This document shows, in pieces, positions 43,433-52,747 of a DNA stretch of 64,000 nt (positions are counted from its first letter, which is position 1; each line of letters begins with the position of its first letter). Location of the stretch: assembly GCF_014635885.1 (NCBI RefSeq), contig NZ_BMDR01000004.1, forward strand, positions 1-64,000. Direction: 5' to 3'. Made by a program: the position numbers and the translations under genes. Under the pieces are notes generated by a model. The model saw only the letters and a program-made list of their open reading frames with translations, ran no database searches and was not told where the DNA came from. The DNA comes from Acinetobacter vivianii (GTDB lineage: Bacteria > Pseudomonadota > Gammaproteobacteria > Pseudomonadales > Moraxellaceae).

Positions 43433-45313
43433 ATGAAATTAATTACTTTTGCAATAGCGTCTTTGATGTGCCATTTTGCACATGCCTCGGTTGAATCTGA
43501 TTTACAGCAATATTTAGACCTTGCTCAACAAAAACAATTAGACCAGCAAATTACATGGCAACGCTTGATGTATGCTGACCAAAAGCAAAACAGTGAAGTC
43601 AGCTATGCAGGTTACTTTTATGCCAAAGATGGCAAAACGAATTTAAAAAGCGAATTACAAGCAGATATTAAAGCCTTATTTCTGGAAGCTGCCGATAATC
43701 AATCGATACGGTGTAAATTCCCTGCACGCAGTCGCTGGTTGATGCAGCAGTTGAATATTGAGTCGACACAACTTTCTCAAGCCAATTGTACTGAGTTTGA
43801 GGACTGGATTAACCAGATCAAGCCGTATAAGGCCACCTTGATTTATGCCACTGACTTTATGGGCAATCCGAGTTCCATGTTTGGGCATACTTTATTGCGT
43901 CTAGACCCTAAAGATCAGAAACAGCTTAATCTGGTCTCGTATGCAGTCAATTACGCTGCAACGGTGAAAGGGGATGATAACTGGTCTTATGCATGGAAAG
44001 GCTTAACTGGACAGTATCCTGGTGAATATTCATTGATGCCGTACTACCGTAAGGTCAAAGAATATGGCGATTTTGAAAGCCGTGATCTGTGGGAATATGA
44101 GCTGAATTTAACCCCTGAAGAAACCCGTTTTCTGGTCGAGCATATCTGGGAAATGCAGCATGTGAGTTTTCCTTATTATTTCGTCAGTGATAACTGTGCT
44201 TACCGCTTGCTCGGCCTGATTGATCTGGTACGTCCGAATTTAAACTTAAAACAGCAGTTTAATTATGCTGCCATTCCAATTGAAACCTTGAAGGCTGTTG
44301 ACCAACAGAATCTGGTTAAAGAAGTGGTCTATCGTCCTGCACTGGAAACCCAATTACTTGCTCAAGCTAAGCAGCATGGCACGCCTTTAGCTAAAGTTGC
44401 ACATCAAGTTGCGTTTACTGAGATTAATCAAGCTGAACCTGTTTTAAAAAATTACAGTCCGTCTGAGCAGGCTAAAATTCTTGAAATGGCCTACGACGAT
44501 TTATATCTGCAATATATTAGCCATCAGGTCGATGCAGATTTTGCTCAGCCACAATTACGCCAATTACTGGCTCAGCGTAGCCAGATAGAAGTGCCTAAAC
44601 AGCGTCAGGAACCAGCCCGTCCGAGAAAGCAGCCTGTAGAAGGGCATCATGCGCGTAACGTGTCGGTAAATGTGGGTGAAGTACAAGGGCAGAAGTTTAT
44701 TGAGCTGGGTCACCGTCAGGCTTATCATGATCTGATCGATCCCCAAGGTGGCTATCGTACTGGCACGCAATTACTGTTTCTGGATGGAAGCCTGCAATAT
44801 CGTGATGACAAGCTTAAACTTGAGCATTTAGATCTCTTATCTGTCAATTCATATAACCCGATTCAACCTTTTAAATCACCATTAACGTGGGGCTTTAATC
44901 TCGGCTGGAAACAGGAAAGTACTGAGAAAGGCCAGTTTAGTGAAGACCAACAACATGGCGTGATGAATTTAAATATGCAGGTGGGTTATAGTCTGGCGGA
45001 TTATGATCGTCGACATTTATGCTATGCCCAATTACAAAGTCATATTCAAGGTGGAAAGGATTTGGATAAAGGTTGGCGTGTTGGCGCTGGGCCTACAGTG
45101 GGGTGCATGAATGTATGGTCAGATAATATCAACAGTGTTGTACAGGTAGAATTGCCGTATTGGCAAGATTTAAACCAGTGGAATCTGAGAGTGGGCACAC
45201 AACTGCAATATAGTTTAAGTGCAAATGATGCTGTGCGTTTGAATTGGGATTTCGAACAGCAAGATCATAAAGACTGGAATAAATTCGGCTTGGGATATGT
45301 ACGGTTTTTTTAA
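43433..45313 (+). CDS. DUF4105 (Lnb N-terminal-like) periplasmic protein with predicted C-terminal barrel-like part
   Basis: The 626-residue protein has a signal peptide (ending HFAHASVES). An Lnb-type periplasmic domain spans about residues 125-300: YATDFMGNPSSMFGHTLLRL and FPYYFVSDNCAYRLLGL, with conserved His and Cys residues as in papain/NlpC-like folds. The C-terminal third has alternating strands and ends in Phe (GLGYVRFF), as outer-membrane barrels do. The cellular role is unknown; a peptidase-like or lipid-related activity is only an inference. Confidence 0.75.
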   Translation: MKLITFAIASLMCHFAHASVESDLQQYLDLAQQKQLDQQITWQRLMYADQKQNSEVSYAGYFYAKDGKTNLKSELQADIKALFLEAADNQSIRCKFPARSRWLMQQLNIESTQLSQANCTEFEDWINQIKPYKATLIYATDFMGNPSSMFGHTLLRLDPKDQKQLNLVSYAVNYAATVKGDDNWSYAWKGLTGQYPGEYSLMPYYRKVKEYGDFESRDLWEYELNLTPEETRFLVEHIWEMQHVSFPYYFVSDNCAYRLLGLIDLVRPNLNLKQQFNYAAIPIETLKAVDQQNLVKEVVYRPALETQLLAQAKQHGTPLAKVAHQVAFTEINQAEPVLKNYSPSEQAKILEMAYDDLYLQYISHQVDADFAQPQLRQLLAQRSQIEVPKQRQEPARPRKQPVEGHHARNVSVNVGEVQGQKFIELGHRQAYHDLIDPQGGYRTGTQLLFLDGSLQYRDDKLKLEHLDLLSVNSYNPIQPFKSPLTWGFNLGWKQESTEKGQFSEDQQHGVMNLNMQVGYSLADYDRRHLCYAQLQSHIQGGKDLDKGWRVGAGPTVGCMNVWSDNINSVVQVELPYWQDLNQWNLRVGTQLQYSLSANDAVRLNWDFEQQDHKDWNKFGLGYVRFF

Positions 45314-45349
45314 AGAGGCTAAAGCTTTGATCAGTGCATTTCGCAGTGA

Positions 45350-45709
45350 TCAGATTTCTACAATCACGTAGTATTTTTTGACGGTTTCCACCACTTCAAA
45401 TGTTCCCACAAATGCAGGTGGGATAATGCCTGCTTGGCCAGCAGTCACTTCAATAAAGGAATTGGTTTTTGCATCATGGATGCGGACAATGCCTTCAATG
45501 ATCTGAAAGAATTCTTGCTTGTTATCAGCAAATTGAATATTCCATGCACCGACTTCACACTGCCAGATGCCACAGTCCATCTGCGGATGTTCATACAAGC
45601 TATAAGTGAGCCGTTCAGGATTACCCTGAACCAGACGATCTGGTCGAGGGTAATCAACGCTGGCTTCATTTTTTAAATGACCGAAACCTGCTAACTGAAT
45701 GGATGACAT
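45350..45709 (-). CDS. Small cupin-domain protein
   Basis: The 119-residue single-domain cupin shows CGIWQCEVGAWNIQFADNKQEFFQIIEGIVRIHD and AGQAGIIPPAFVGTFEVVETVKKYYVI, the DUF861 (cupin_3) pattern. It starts 14 bases after the folE stop on the same strand, so it is probably co-transcribed with folE. No substrate can be named. Confidence 0.82.
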   Translation of the reverse strand: MSSIQLAGFGHLKNEASVDYPRPDRLVQGNPERLTYSLYEHPQMDCGIWQCEVGAWNIQFADNKQEFFQIIEGIVRIHDAKTNSFIEVTAGQAGIIPPAFVGTFEVVETVKKYYVIVEI

Positions 45710-45723
45710 ATGCAGTACTCGTA

Positions 45724-46278
45724 TTAATAGCTTTCTGGCACAGCGCTCAAGAACTCGCGACGCGTATCTTTATCTGTTTTAAAGTCACCGATAAAAGAAA
45801 CCGTACGAGTGGTTGATTCTTGCTTACCCACACCACGCATCATCATGCACATATGTGCAGAGTCAATCACAACTGCAACACCACGTGCCTGAGTTACCTG
45901 TGCAACTGCTTCAGCAATCTGCTGGGTCAGGTTCTCTTGAACTTGAAGTCGACGCGCAAACATTTCAGTAATACGAGCAAATTTTGATAGACCCAGTACC
46001 TGACCCTCAGGTAAATAGGCGATATGCACGCGGCCATAAAATGGCAATAAATGGTGTTCGCAAAGCGAATAAAATTCGATGTTTTTAACCAATACCATTT
46101 CATGGTTATCGGAAGGGAAGAGTGCGCTATTCGTAACTTCTTCAAGCGTTTTGCTATAACCAGAAGTTAAAAAAGAAAAAGCTTTCGCCGCACGCATCGG
46201 TGTATCTTGTAAGCCCGGGCGATTTAGGTCTTCGCCAACGGCAGTTAAGATATTTGCGTACGATTGCTGCATAGACAT
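45724..46278 (-). CDS. folE: GTP cyclohydrolase I
   Basis: The 184-residue enzyme makes dihydroneopterin triphosphate for folate. It shows the zinc site [40 protein letters not shown] and [11 protein letters not shown] with the third zinc ligand Cys. ATG 46278 is preferred to GTG 46290 because AAGTG is properly spaced from it. It heads a two-gene unit with the cupin gene. Confidence 0.94.
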   Translation of the reverse strand: MSMQQSYANILTAVGEDLNRPGLQDTPMRAAKAFSFLTSGYSKTLEEVTNSALFPSDNHEMVLVKNIEFYSLCEHHLLPFYGRVHIAYLPEGQVLGLSKFARITEMFARRLQVQENLTQQIAEAVAQVTQARGVAVVIDSAHMCMMMRGVGKQESTTRTVSFIGDFKTDKDTRREFLSAVPESY

Positions 46279-46363
46279 AACAATGTTCACTTAGGTGGGT
46301 TGAACAAAAACGGCAATTGTATCAGAAAACGATTAAAAATCTTAATTTTGATATAAATACCGA

Positions 46364-47053
46364 TTACTGTTTGAATTTAGGGTTCTTTTCAGCACGTTTG
46401 AGCAGGACTAAAACAGCGCCTGTGCCGCCCTGATTTTCAGGCGCGCTCACAAAAGCAAGTACATCACGATGCTGTCTCAGCCAGCCATTGACATAGGTTT
46501 TTAAAATCGCTTCTGGGCCTTTGCCATGCACGATCTTAATGACATTCTGGTTTTCTTCTTTTGCCATTTGAATGATTTGCAGAACCGCTGCACGTGCTTG
46601 CTCAACGGTACAACCATGTAGATCCACCGCCTCGAACCAGCGAATTTTACCTGCTTTTAAGTCTTCAAATACTTTGTGCTGTAAGGTCGCGATGCGGTAG
46701 CTTAATGCCGCTTGGCTAGCCACAGGATTTAAGATCGCTTGGGTATCGGATATTTCTGTGAGCTCTTGCTCAGCTCCACCTTCTGCCGCAGCACGCTTTG
46801 CCAAGGTTTGGGCATCAACTTTTTTGCTACGCGTTACTTTAGTATCAGCAATATTTTGATTGTCGATTGGTTTGACCCCAAGTAGGGCTTTTTTAAAAAG
46901 TTCTGTATCTTCCAACTCTTCAGCAGCAGCTTGAGCCTTTTTTGATTCGGCTTGCTTTGCAATCGCGCTGGATTGAGGATTAGAGATTTGCTTTTTAAAG
47001 GCTTTCAGTAAATTAAACTGATCTTTAGAAAGCGATGAATCGTGTTTACTCAT
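46364..47053 (-). CDS. Smr-domain protein
   Basis: The 229-residue protein has a charged, Ala/Lys-rich N-terminal region and a C-terminal Smr domain (about residues 140-225): WFEAVDLHGCTVEQARAAVLQ, VIKIVHGKGPEAILKTYV and GGTGAVLVLLKR. The DLHG and HGKG motifs are the nuclease-like core. SmrB-type proteins cut mRNA at collided ribosomes; SmrA-type proteins have an unclear role. Sequence alone does not tell me which this is. Confidence 0.87.
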   Translation of the reverse strand: MSKHDSSLSKDQFNLLKAFKKQISNPQSSAIAKQAESKKAQAAAEELEDTELFKKALLGVKPIDNQNIADTKVTRSKKVDAQTLAKRAAAEGGAEQELTEISDTQAILNPVASQAALSYRIATLQHKVFEDLKAGKIRWFEAVDLHGCTVEQARAAVLQIIQMAKEENQNVIKIVHGKGPEAILKTYVNGWLRQHRDVLAFVSAPENQGGTGAVLVLLKRAEKNPKFKQ

Positions 47054-47191
47054 AATGTTAGAAAAATAGGCAAGATACGAGAGAGGTGTGAAATTATAGT
47101 CCGAATCTATGATAATTTGAACTGTATTACGTTCAGGAGGCTATGGAGATTAGTTTTTTAGAGCGGATTGAAAATTAAAAATGCATTATTT

Positions 47192-47617
47192 TTAAGATGA
47201 TGACTCACTTATAATTTTTATAATTCGAGATTGATTTAAACCTTTATTTTTAAAGCGATCATATAGTTCAAAACAAATATGCTGATTTGCTTGGAGACGC
47301 GGTAAATTGCGATCAAAATCAAAATAGCGAATATAACCAGATTGGTCCATGACAATTTCTAGCCGTTCGAAGTGTCCTCCTCGTTTTTGAATGTTTTTAT
47401 ATTGTTCGATTACACCACATGCTTGAGACATCATTAAGGTCTGAGCAGGGGATGAATACATTGCAATGCCAATCAAAATGTAGCCAGGAATGATCGTTAA
47501 GTAGTAAAAAACTCTTGGGTCTTTAAAACTCTGAATTTTTTCGTGAAAAAACAAATGACTATAAATAGGGAAACCCACTAATAAGATTAACCCGATGAGT
47601 AATAAAAAATTATTCAT
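47192..47617 (-). CDS. Hypothetical membrane protein, 141 residues
   Basis: The protein has two N-terminal hydrophobic segments (about residues 3-20 and 38-58), then a soluble domain of about 80 residues with GGHFERLEIVMDQSGYIRYFDFDRN. I do not recognise the family. It is flanked by the Smr gene and trpC on the same strand but separated from both by more than 90 bases, so it is probably its own unit. Confidence 0.65.
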   Translation of the reverse strand: MNNFLLLIGLILLVGFPIYSHLFFHEKIQSFKDPRVFYYLTIIPGYILIGIAMYSSPAQTLMMSQACGVIEQYKNIQKRGGHFERLEIVMDQSGYIRYFDFDRNLPRLQANQHICFELYDRFKNKGLNQSRIIKIISESSS

Positions 47618-47675
47618 ATTGTTCCATCAATTTTATTCTTTATTCGGAACTTATTTTAATTCTAGTATCATTTTA

Positions 47676-47707
47676 AAGGTTCAAGATAAAACCTTAGCTT
47701 GAACCTT
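47676..47707 (-). terminator. Hairpin terminator after trpC
   Basis: AAGGTTCAAG and CTTGAACCTT pair perfectly (ten bases) around a 12-base loop, seven bases past the trpC stop on the minus strand. The following T-run is short, so termination may be partial. Confidence 0.7.
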
Positions 47708-47713
47708 ATTGGC

Positions 47714-48520
47714 TTAAATTTTCTCAGGCTGACCAAACAATTCATTAAATGCTTGATCTGGGCGAGGTTGTTTCATAAAGCTTTCGCCGACCAAGAAAGT
47801 ATGAATATCATTGGTTTGCATCATTTCTACGTCAGCAGGTGTGGCGATACCACTTTCTGTCACTAAAACGCGGGAAGCAGGCAATAATTTCTTTAAACGC
47901 AATGAGGTATTTAAATCGACATCAAAGGTTTTAAGATTACGGTTGTTGACACCCAAAATGCATTGTTCAGAAAGTTTTAAAGCACGCTCTAATTCATATT
48001 CATCATGCACTTCAACCAACACATCCAACTGCTGTTCAAATGCCGTTTTCGACATTTCTTCCAGCTGTTGATCGGATAGGCAGGCCACGATCAATAAAAT
48101 ACAATCTGCATGTAAAGCACGTGCTTCAATGACATTATAAGGATCAACCAAGAAGTCTTTACGTAAAGCTGGCAGGGCACAGTGGTTACGTGCAATAGCA
48201 ATATTTTCATCCGCGCCTTGGAAGAAATCCACATCCGTTAATACAGACAGGCAAGCAGCGCCCGCTTGTTCATACTGTTGAGCAATTTCTGCGGGATTGA
48301 AATCTGCACGAATAATGCCTTTAGACGGAGATGCTTTTTTAATTTCAGCAATAACGGCTGGACGTTTATGTTGTAAGGCATTGGCAAAACCACGTACAGG
48401 TGAAGCCTCTTTTGCCCATTGTTCAACATCATGCAAGCTACGTTGTTTTAAACGTGCTGCAAGCTCCTCATGTTTGCGGTCAACAATTTTACCTAAAATG
48501 GTATTTTGAATATCGATCAT
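47714..48520 (-). CDS. trpC: Indole-3-glycerol-phosphate synthase
   Basis: The 268-residue TIM barrel of tryptophan synthesis shows PAVIAEIKKASPSKGIIR, LSVLTDVDFFQG, LRKDFLVDPYNVIEARA, LGVNNRNLKTFDVDL and VTESGI. AAGGACT is well placed before the ATG. It is a monofunctional TrpC without a fused TrpF. It follows trpD by nine bases, forming trpDC. Confidence 0.94.
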   Translation of the reverse strand: MIDIQNTILGKIVDRKHEELAARLKQRSLHDVEQWAKEASPVRGFANALQHKRPAVIAEIKKASPSKGIIRADFNPAEIAQQYEQAGAACLSVLTDVDFFQGADENIAIARNHCALPALRKDFLVDPYNVIEARALHADCILLIVACLSDQQLEEMSKTAFEQQLDVLVEVHDEYELERALKLSEQCILGVNNRNLKTFDVDLNTSLRLKKLLPASRVLVTESGIATPADVEMMQTNDIHTFLVGESFMKQPRPDQAFNELFGQPEKI

Positions 48521-48529
48521 GAGAAGTCC

Positions 48530-49585
48530 TTAGTCTGCCTGATATTGTTTCAATGTCTTGGTAAATTCAGCCAAGATACTCATTTTTTCGAGCGCTTGTC
48601 CGCCGTACAGAATATCCTGAGCCAGCTCAACGGCTTGTTTATAGGTTTTGGTAATGCCCGCTACATAAATCCCAGCAGCTGCATTTAGTGCAATCATATT
48701 TGCTGCTTTTTCGCCAATGTCGGATTTATTACGGCCTAGTGCATCTTTAATCAGTTTTAGGCTTTCTTCTGAACTATTCACCACTAAACCTGACAAGGTT
48801 TGAGATGGAATACCGACATCATCTGGATTCAATGTCCATTCAGTAATTTCGCCATCTTTGAGTTCAGCGACGGCAGTTGGTGCAGCCAGACTGATTTCGT
48901 CCAGACCATCTTTAGAATGCACAACCAGTACATGCTCGGCACCCAACTGTTTTAATACTTCAGCAATCGGACGGCAAAGTTCATCTGAGAATACGCCAAT
49001 TACAAAACGGTTCACGCCAGCAGGGTTGGTCAATGGCCCCAGTAAGTTGAAAATACTGCGGATTCCCAATTCACGACGTGGGCCAACAGCGTATTTCATG
49101 GCTTTATGATGATTTGGCGCAAACAGAAAACCCACACCCATTTCACGGATGCAGCGTTCAGTTTGTTGCATATCCAGGTCAAGCTGAATCCCGATTTGTT
49201 CAAGTACATCAGAAGAACCTGATTTACTGGATACGCCACGGTTACCGTGTTTGGCAATGGTTGCACCCGCAGCGGCAATTACAAAGCTAGACGCGGTTGA
49301 AACATTAAACAGGTTTTGACCGTCACCGCCTGTACCTACGATATCGACGAGATGCGGAATATCACTGACATCAATCTTGATGGCAAACTCACGCATAATG
49401 CGTGCCGCAGCGGTGATCTCATCAATACTTTCACCTTTCATGCGTAAGCCCATCATCAGTGCACCAATCTGCGCTTCCGTTGCTTCGCCCTGCATGATGC
49501 TGCGCATCACATCTTCCATTTGAGGCTGGGTAAGATGAATGTTTTTGGTAATGTGATTAAGGGCCTGTTGGATATTCATAGTCAT
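48530..49585 (-). CDS. trpD: Anthranilate phosphoribosyltransferase
   Basis: The 351-residue enzyme shows the PRPP-binding motif [36 protein letters not shown] and [20 protein letters not shown]. The ATG at 49585 or the one two codons later (49579) could be used; neither has a strong ribosome site. In A. calcoaceticus trpG lies directly upstream of trpD; here a 7.6 kb block separates them. Confidence 0.94.
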   Translation of the reverse strand: MTMNIQQALNHITKNIHLTQPQMEDVMRSIMQGEATEAQIGALMMGLRMKGESIDEITAAARIMREFAIKIDVSDIPHLVDIVGTGGDGQNLFNVSTASSFVIAAAGATIAKHGNRGVSSKSGSSDVLEQIGIQLDLDMQQTERCIREMGVGFLFAPNHHKAMKYAVGPRRELGIRSIFNLLGPLTNPAGVNRFVIGVFSDELCRPIAEVLKQLGAEHVLVVHSKDGLDEISLAAPTAVAELKDGEITEWTLNPDDVGIPSQTLSGLVVNSSEESLKLIKDALGRNKSDIGEKAANMIALNAAAGIYVAGITKTYKQAVELAQDILYGGQALEKMSILAEFTKTLKQYQAD

Positions 49586-49934
49586 GAGTTACAGCATCAA
49601 TGATTAAAATTTTGAGTGAGGTCAGTTGTCTGAGTAGATGGTTTGGCTTTTTGTGATCCATGATTCACTAGCTGCGAGCTATGTTATCAGAAAATAAACA
49701 AAGTTTTTTGTCGTTCGGTCATAGTTTTAAAAATTTTGCTGCTTCGCTGATGCGATATTTGGGGATAGTTCAATTTATTTCTGGAAAAAGGTTTTAATTT
49801 ATTCTGAGTTTTTATGATAAGGAATTAACCTTTTGGTATATCTTAATCATACATATCCCTAGAAAAAATGAGTATAAATCAACTAAATAAAAGTAGATAT
49901 ATTAGGTCGGTCTTCATTTTACTCATCCATAAAT
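49586..49934. other. Divergent intergenic region between trpD and the TonB receptor gene
   Basis: No gene is seen. AAAAGGTT (49786-49793) and AACCTTTT (49827-49834) form inverted arms with a long loop. Promoters for both divergent genes should be here but none is strong enough to place. I see no clear Fur box. Confidence 0.4.
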
Positions 49935-52667
49935 ATGTACCTAAATTACTTGAAATATCTTGGGGCTGCTAAAAATAAAGGTTGTTTTGTTTTTGTCTTT
50001 ATTGCATGCCTTCATCCATTAGAAAGTTATGCTGAGACCCATGTAGAACAGCCACAAAGCAAGGCAACATCGGATAAAGTGGTGCGTGTAGCAGTCACAG
50101 GTTCACGTATTTCCAAAGCTCAAAAAGATGGTCCAACCAGTGTAACTGTGATTACCGCAGCCGATATCGAAAAGCAGGGCTTTAGCAATGCCTTTGATGC
50201 ATTAAACAATCTGACCCAAAATACAGGCTTTGTGCAAGGAGCTGACTATGGTAATACCTTTACGCCTGCCGCCAATGCAATTAGTTTGCGAGGTTTAGGA
50301 CCGAATCATACTCTGACCTTAATCAATGGACATCGGGTGGCTGATTATCCTGTGCCATATGATGGCGCTGTGAATTTCGTCAATTTAGCCAATATCCCAA
50401 CCGCAATTATTGATCGAATCGAAATATTAAACGGTGGTGCTTCCGCGATTTATGGTTCAGATGCAATCGCAGGTGTAGTGAATATTATTCTGAAAAAGAA
50501 AACCGATGGAACCCAATTCAATATCAAGGCAGGTGGAACCAAAGAAGGTGGGGAGAACCTACGTTTACAACTGAGTGGCAGTAAAACACTGGATAAGTTA
50601 AATCTGGTGTATGGACTTGAGCTGAGTGGGCGTGAACCGATTTGGGCAGCTGATCGTGACTTTATGACGAGCCGAACACGTTTGGGGGAAAAGCCAGACA
50701 CGATCGTTGGACGTAAAAATGCCAAGACAGGACAATATCTCTCAATCGGTGGTTGTGATGCATTTGATGGCTTATTTAAAGGATCAGTCCAGAATATAGG
50801 AAAAATAGGTGCAGATAACTGTGCCAGTGGATTAGCACGACCGACCTATTGGACGGTTCAAACCAAGAATCGCAGCCAAAATGGCTATCTCGGTTTGGAT
50901 TATGAGTTGGATGAAAAAACACAATTTTTCGCAGATGTTTTGATTGGTGCCAATCAAATTGAAAATAATACCCGTGGCCCGATATGGACATCCTTAGGTG
51001 CAAGTAGCGGCTATTTTCTTAATCAAGACACAGGAAATTATGAAATCTGGACACGACGTTTTGCGCCAGAAGAATTAGGGGATGTTGAGCAAGCCAATAA
51101 AAAATGGAAAGAACTGTCTTCCAATTTGAACTTTGGTATCCGTGGCGATATTGGGGACAGCAGCTGGCGCTATGAAGCAGCCTATAATGGCTCGATTTAT
51201 ACCAGCCAATTACGTAAACAAGGGCTGGTTCGTTCGAATGTTGATGAATATTTCCTAGGTCAGCGACTGGGTGTAGACCAAGATGGTATTCCAATTTATT
51301 CCCCGCATTTAGACCGTATCAGTCGGCCACTGACCGTGAGTGAGTTTAGAAGCATTTCAGGCACAACTGAGGAAAACGACAAGTCATGGGCACAAGGTTT
51401 AACGCTCAGTGCCAATGGTGATGTGTTTGAATTGCCTGCAGGAACGGCCAAGCTTGCTGCTGTGGCAGAAATTGGGCGTCAAGGTTTTACAATCAAACCC
51501 GATAAGGCGGTGGAAAATGGGGACTTCTATAATGCCACTTCCAGTGGCGAATATGGTGGGGCGCGTACCCGCCAAGCGTTGGGTATGGAATTATTCTTAC
51601 CTTTAGCCAAGCCACTCAATTTAACTTTATCTGGACGCTATGACCGCTATGCCTTATCCGATAACAGTATTGATAAATTTACCTTTGGTTCAGGCTTAGA
51701 ATTTAGACCACATCCAACCTTATTGGTGCGAGGCAATTACGCCACCAGTTTCCGCGCGCCAGATATGAATTATCTGTTTTTAAATAAACAAAAAGGTTAT
51801 TTCCCAAGTACCACCGATTATTTACGTTGCAGTCAGACCGGACAAGCTTTAGATAAATGTAGCTTTAAAGATTATTCACCAGGGGCAAACTACACCTTAA
51901 CGGGCAACAGGGATTTAAAGCCAGAAGAGGGTAAATCTTATGGTGCAGGTTTTGTTTGGTCACCAAGTAATAAGTTTGATATTTCCGTCGATTATTGGGA
52001 TATCAAAATTGATAATCTGGTAACCAATTTAAGTGAAGATAAAATTTTACGTCTGGAAGCAGATTGCCGTTTGGGCGCACAAGATATCAACTCGGCACAA
52101 TGTATTGATGCTTTAGCACGTGTAGAACGGAATCCTGCAAATGCAGTGGTTGATCCAAATGTGATCAACAATATCAATATTGTGCCGATCAATGCCGCTT
52201 CAGATCATACCCGAGGAATTGATTTCACCAGCAAATGGCGTTGGAAAACTGAAAATCTGGGTAATTTCCTGTGGACGGTGAATTATAGCCGCGTGCTTGA
52301 ACGTGAATATCAACAATCTAAAGACGGCGAGAAAGATAACTACTTAAAAGATTTAACCATTCCAGATTGGAGAGATCGTTTCAATACCAGCCTCAGTTGG
52401 AGTCGAGGTGATTGGGCATCGACCGTTCTGGTGAATCGCTATGGCAAGATTCCAAACGGGAATCAAACGGCTTACTTAAGCCCGACCTATTTGGTCAATT
52501 GGAGCGGAACCTATCAAATTTCGCCAAAAGCCTCTGCATCAATCATTGTGAATAACCTGTTTGACAAAGTGAAACGCGATGACACAGGCGGATGGCCATA
52601 TTATCCAGTAGGATCATATTCACCATTCGGCCGTCAGGGCTGGCTGGAGTTTAATTATAAATTCTAA
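49935..52667 (+). CDS. TonB-dependent outer-membrane receptor
   Basis: The 910-residue protein has a signal sequence (about residues 1-33) and a TonB-box-like VVRVAVTGSRI segment. A plug domain spans about 55-185: TSVTVITAADIEKQGFSNAFDALNNL and IEILNGGASAIYGSDAIAGVVNIILKKK. A 22-strand barrel ends in WLEFNYKF with a terminal Phe. The plug resembles receptors for peptides, polyphenols or other organics more than siderophore receptors, and no Fur box is seen. The next gene is an exported aminopeptidase, so peptide uptake is a reasonable inference. Confidence 0.9.
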   Translation: MYLNYLKYLGAAKNKGCFVFVFIACLHPLESYAETHVEQPQSKATSDKVVRVAVTGSRISKAQKDGPTSVTVITAADIEKQGFSNAFDALNNLTQNTGFVQGADYGNTFTPAANAISLRGLGPNHTLTLINGHRVADYPVPYDGAVNFVNLANIPTAIIDRIEILNGGASAIYGSDAIAGVVNIILKKKTDGTQFNIKAGGTKEGGENLRLQLSGSKTLDKLNLVYGLELSGREPIWAADRDFMTSRTRLGEKPDTIVGRKNAKTGQYLSIGGCDAFDGLFKGSVQNIGKIGADNCASGLARPTYWTVQTKNRSQNGYLGLDYELDEKTQFFADVLIGANQIENNTRGPIWTSLGASSGYFLNQDTGNYEIWTRRFAPEELGDVEQANKKWKELSSNLNFGIRGDIGDSSWRYEAAYNGSIYTSQLRKQGLVRSNVDEYFLGQRLGVDQDGIPIYSPHLDRISRPLTVSEFRSISGTTEENDKSWAQGLTLSANGDVFELPAGTAKLAAVAEIGRQGFTIKPDKAVENGDFYNATSSGEYGGARTRQALGMELFLPLAKPLNLTLSGRYDRYALSDNSIDKFTFGSGLEFRPHPTLLVRGNYATSFRAPDMNYLFLNKQKGYFPSTTDYLRCSQTGQALDKCSFKDYSPGANYTLTGNRDLKPEEGKSYGAGFVWSPSNKFDISVDYWDIKIDNLVTNLSEDKILRLEADCRLGAQDINSAQCIDALARVERNPANAVVDPNVINNINIVPINAASDHTRGIDFTSKWRWKTENLGNFLWTVNYSRVLEREYQQSKDGEKDNYLKDLTIPDWRDRFNTSLSWSRGDWASTVLVNRYGKIPNGNQTAYLSPTYLVNWSGTYQISPKASASIIVNNLFDKVKRDDTGGWPYYPVGSYSPFGRQGWLEFNYKF

Positions 52668-52747
52668 CAATGATGTGTGGATGCAGCGAAGTGGTACACC
52701 ATTTGCTGCGTCTTTTTATTTTAAAAACTACAGAGGACAGATCTCCT

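Noticed and set aside
45314..45349. TGATCA-flanked hairpin as terminator between DUF4105 and cupin genes
   Set aside because: The arms are only six bases and there is no T-run on either strand.
49586..49934. Fur box for the TonB receptor
   Set aside because: No sequence close to the GATAAT-type 19-base dyad is present in the upstream region.
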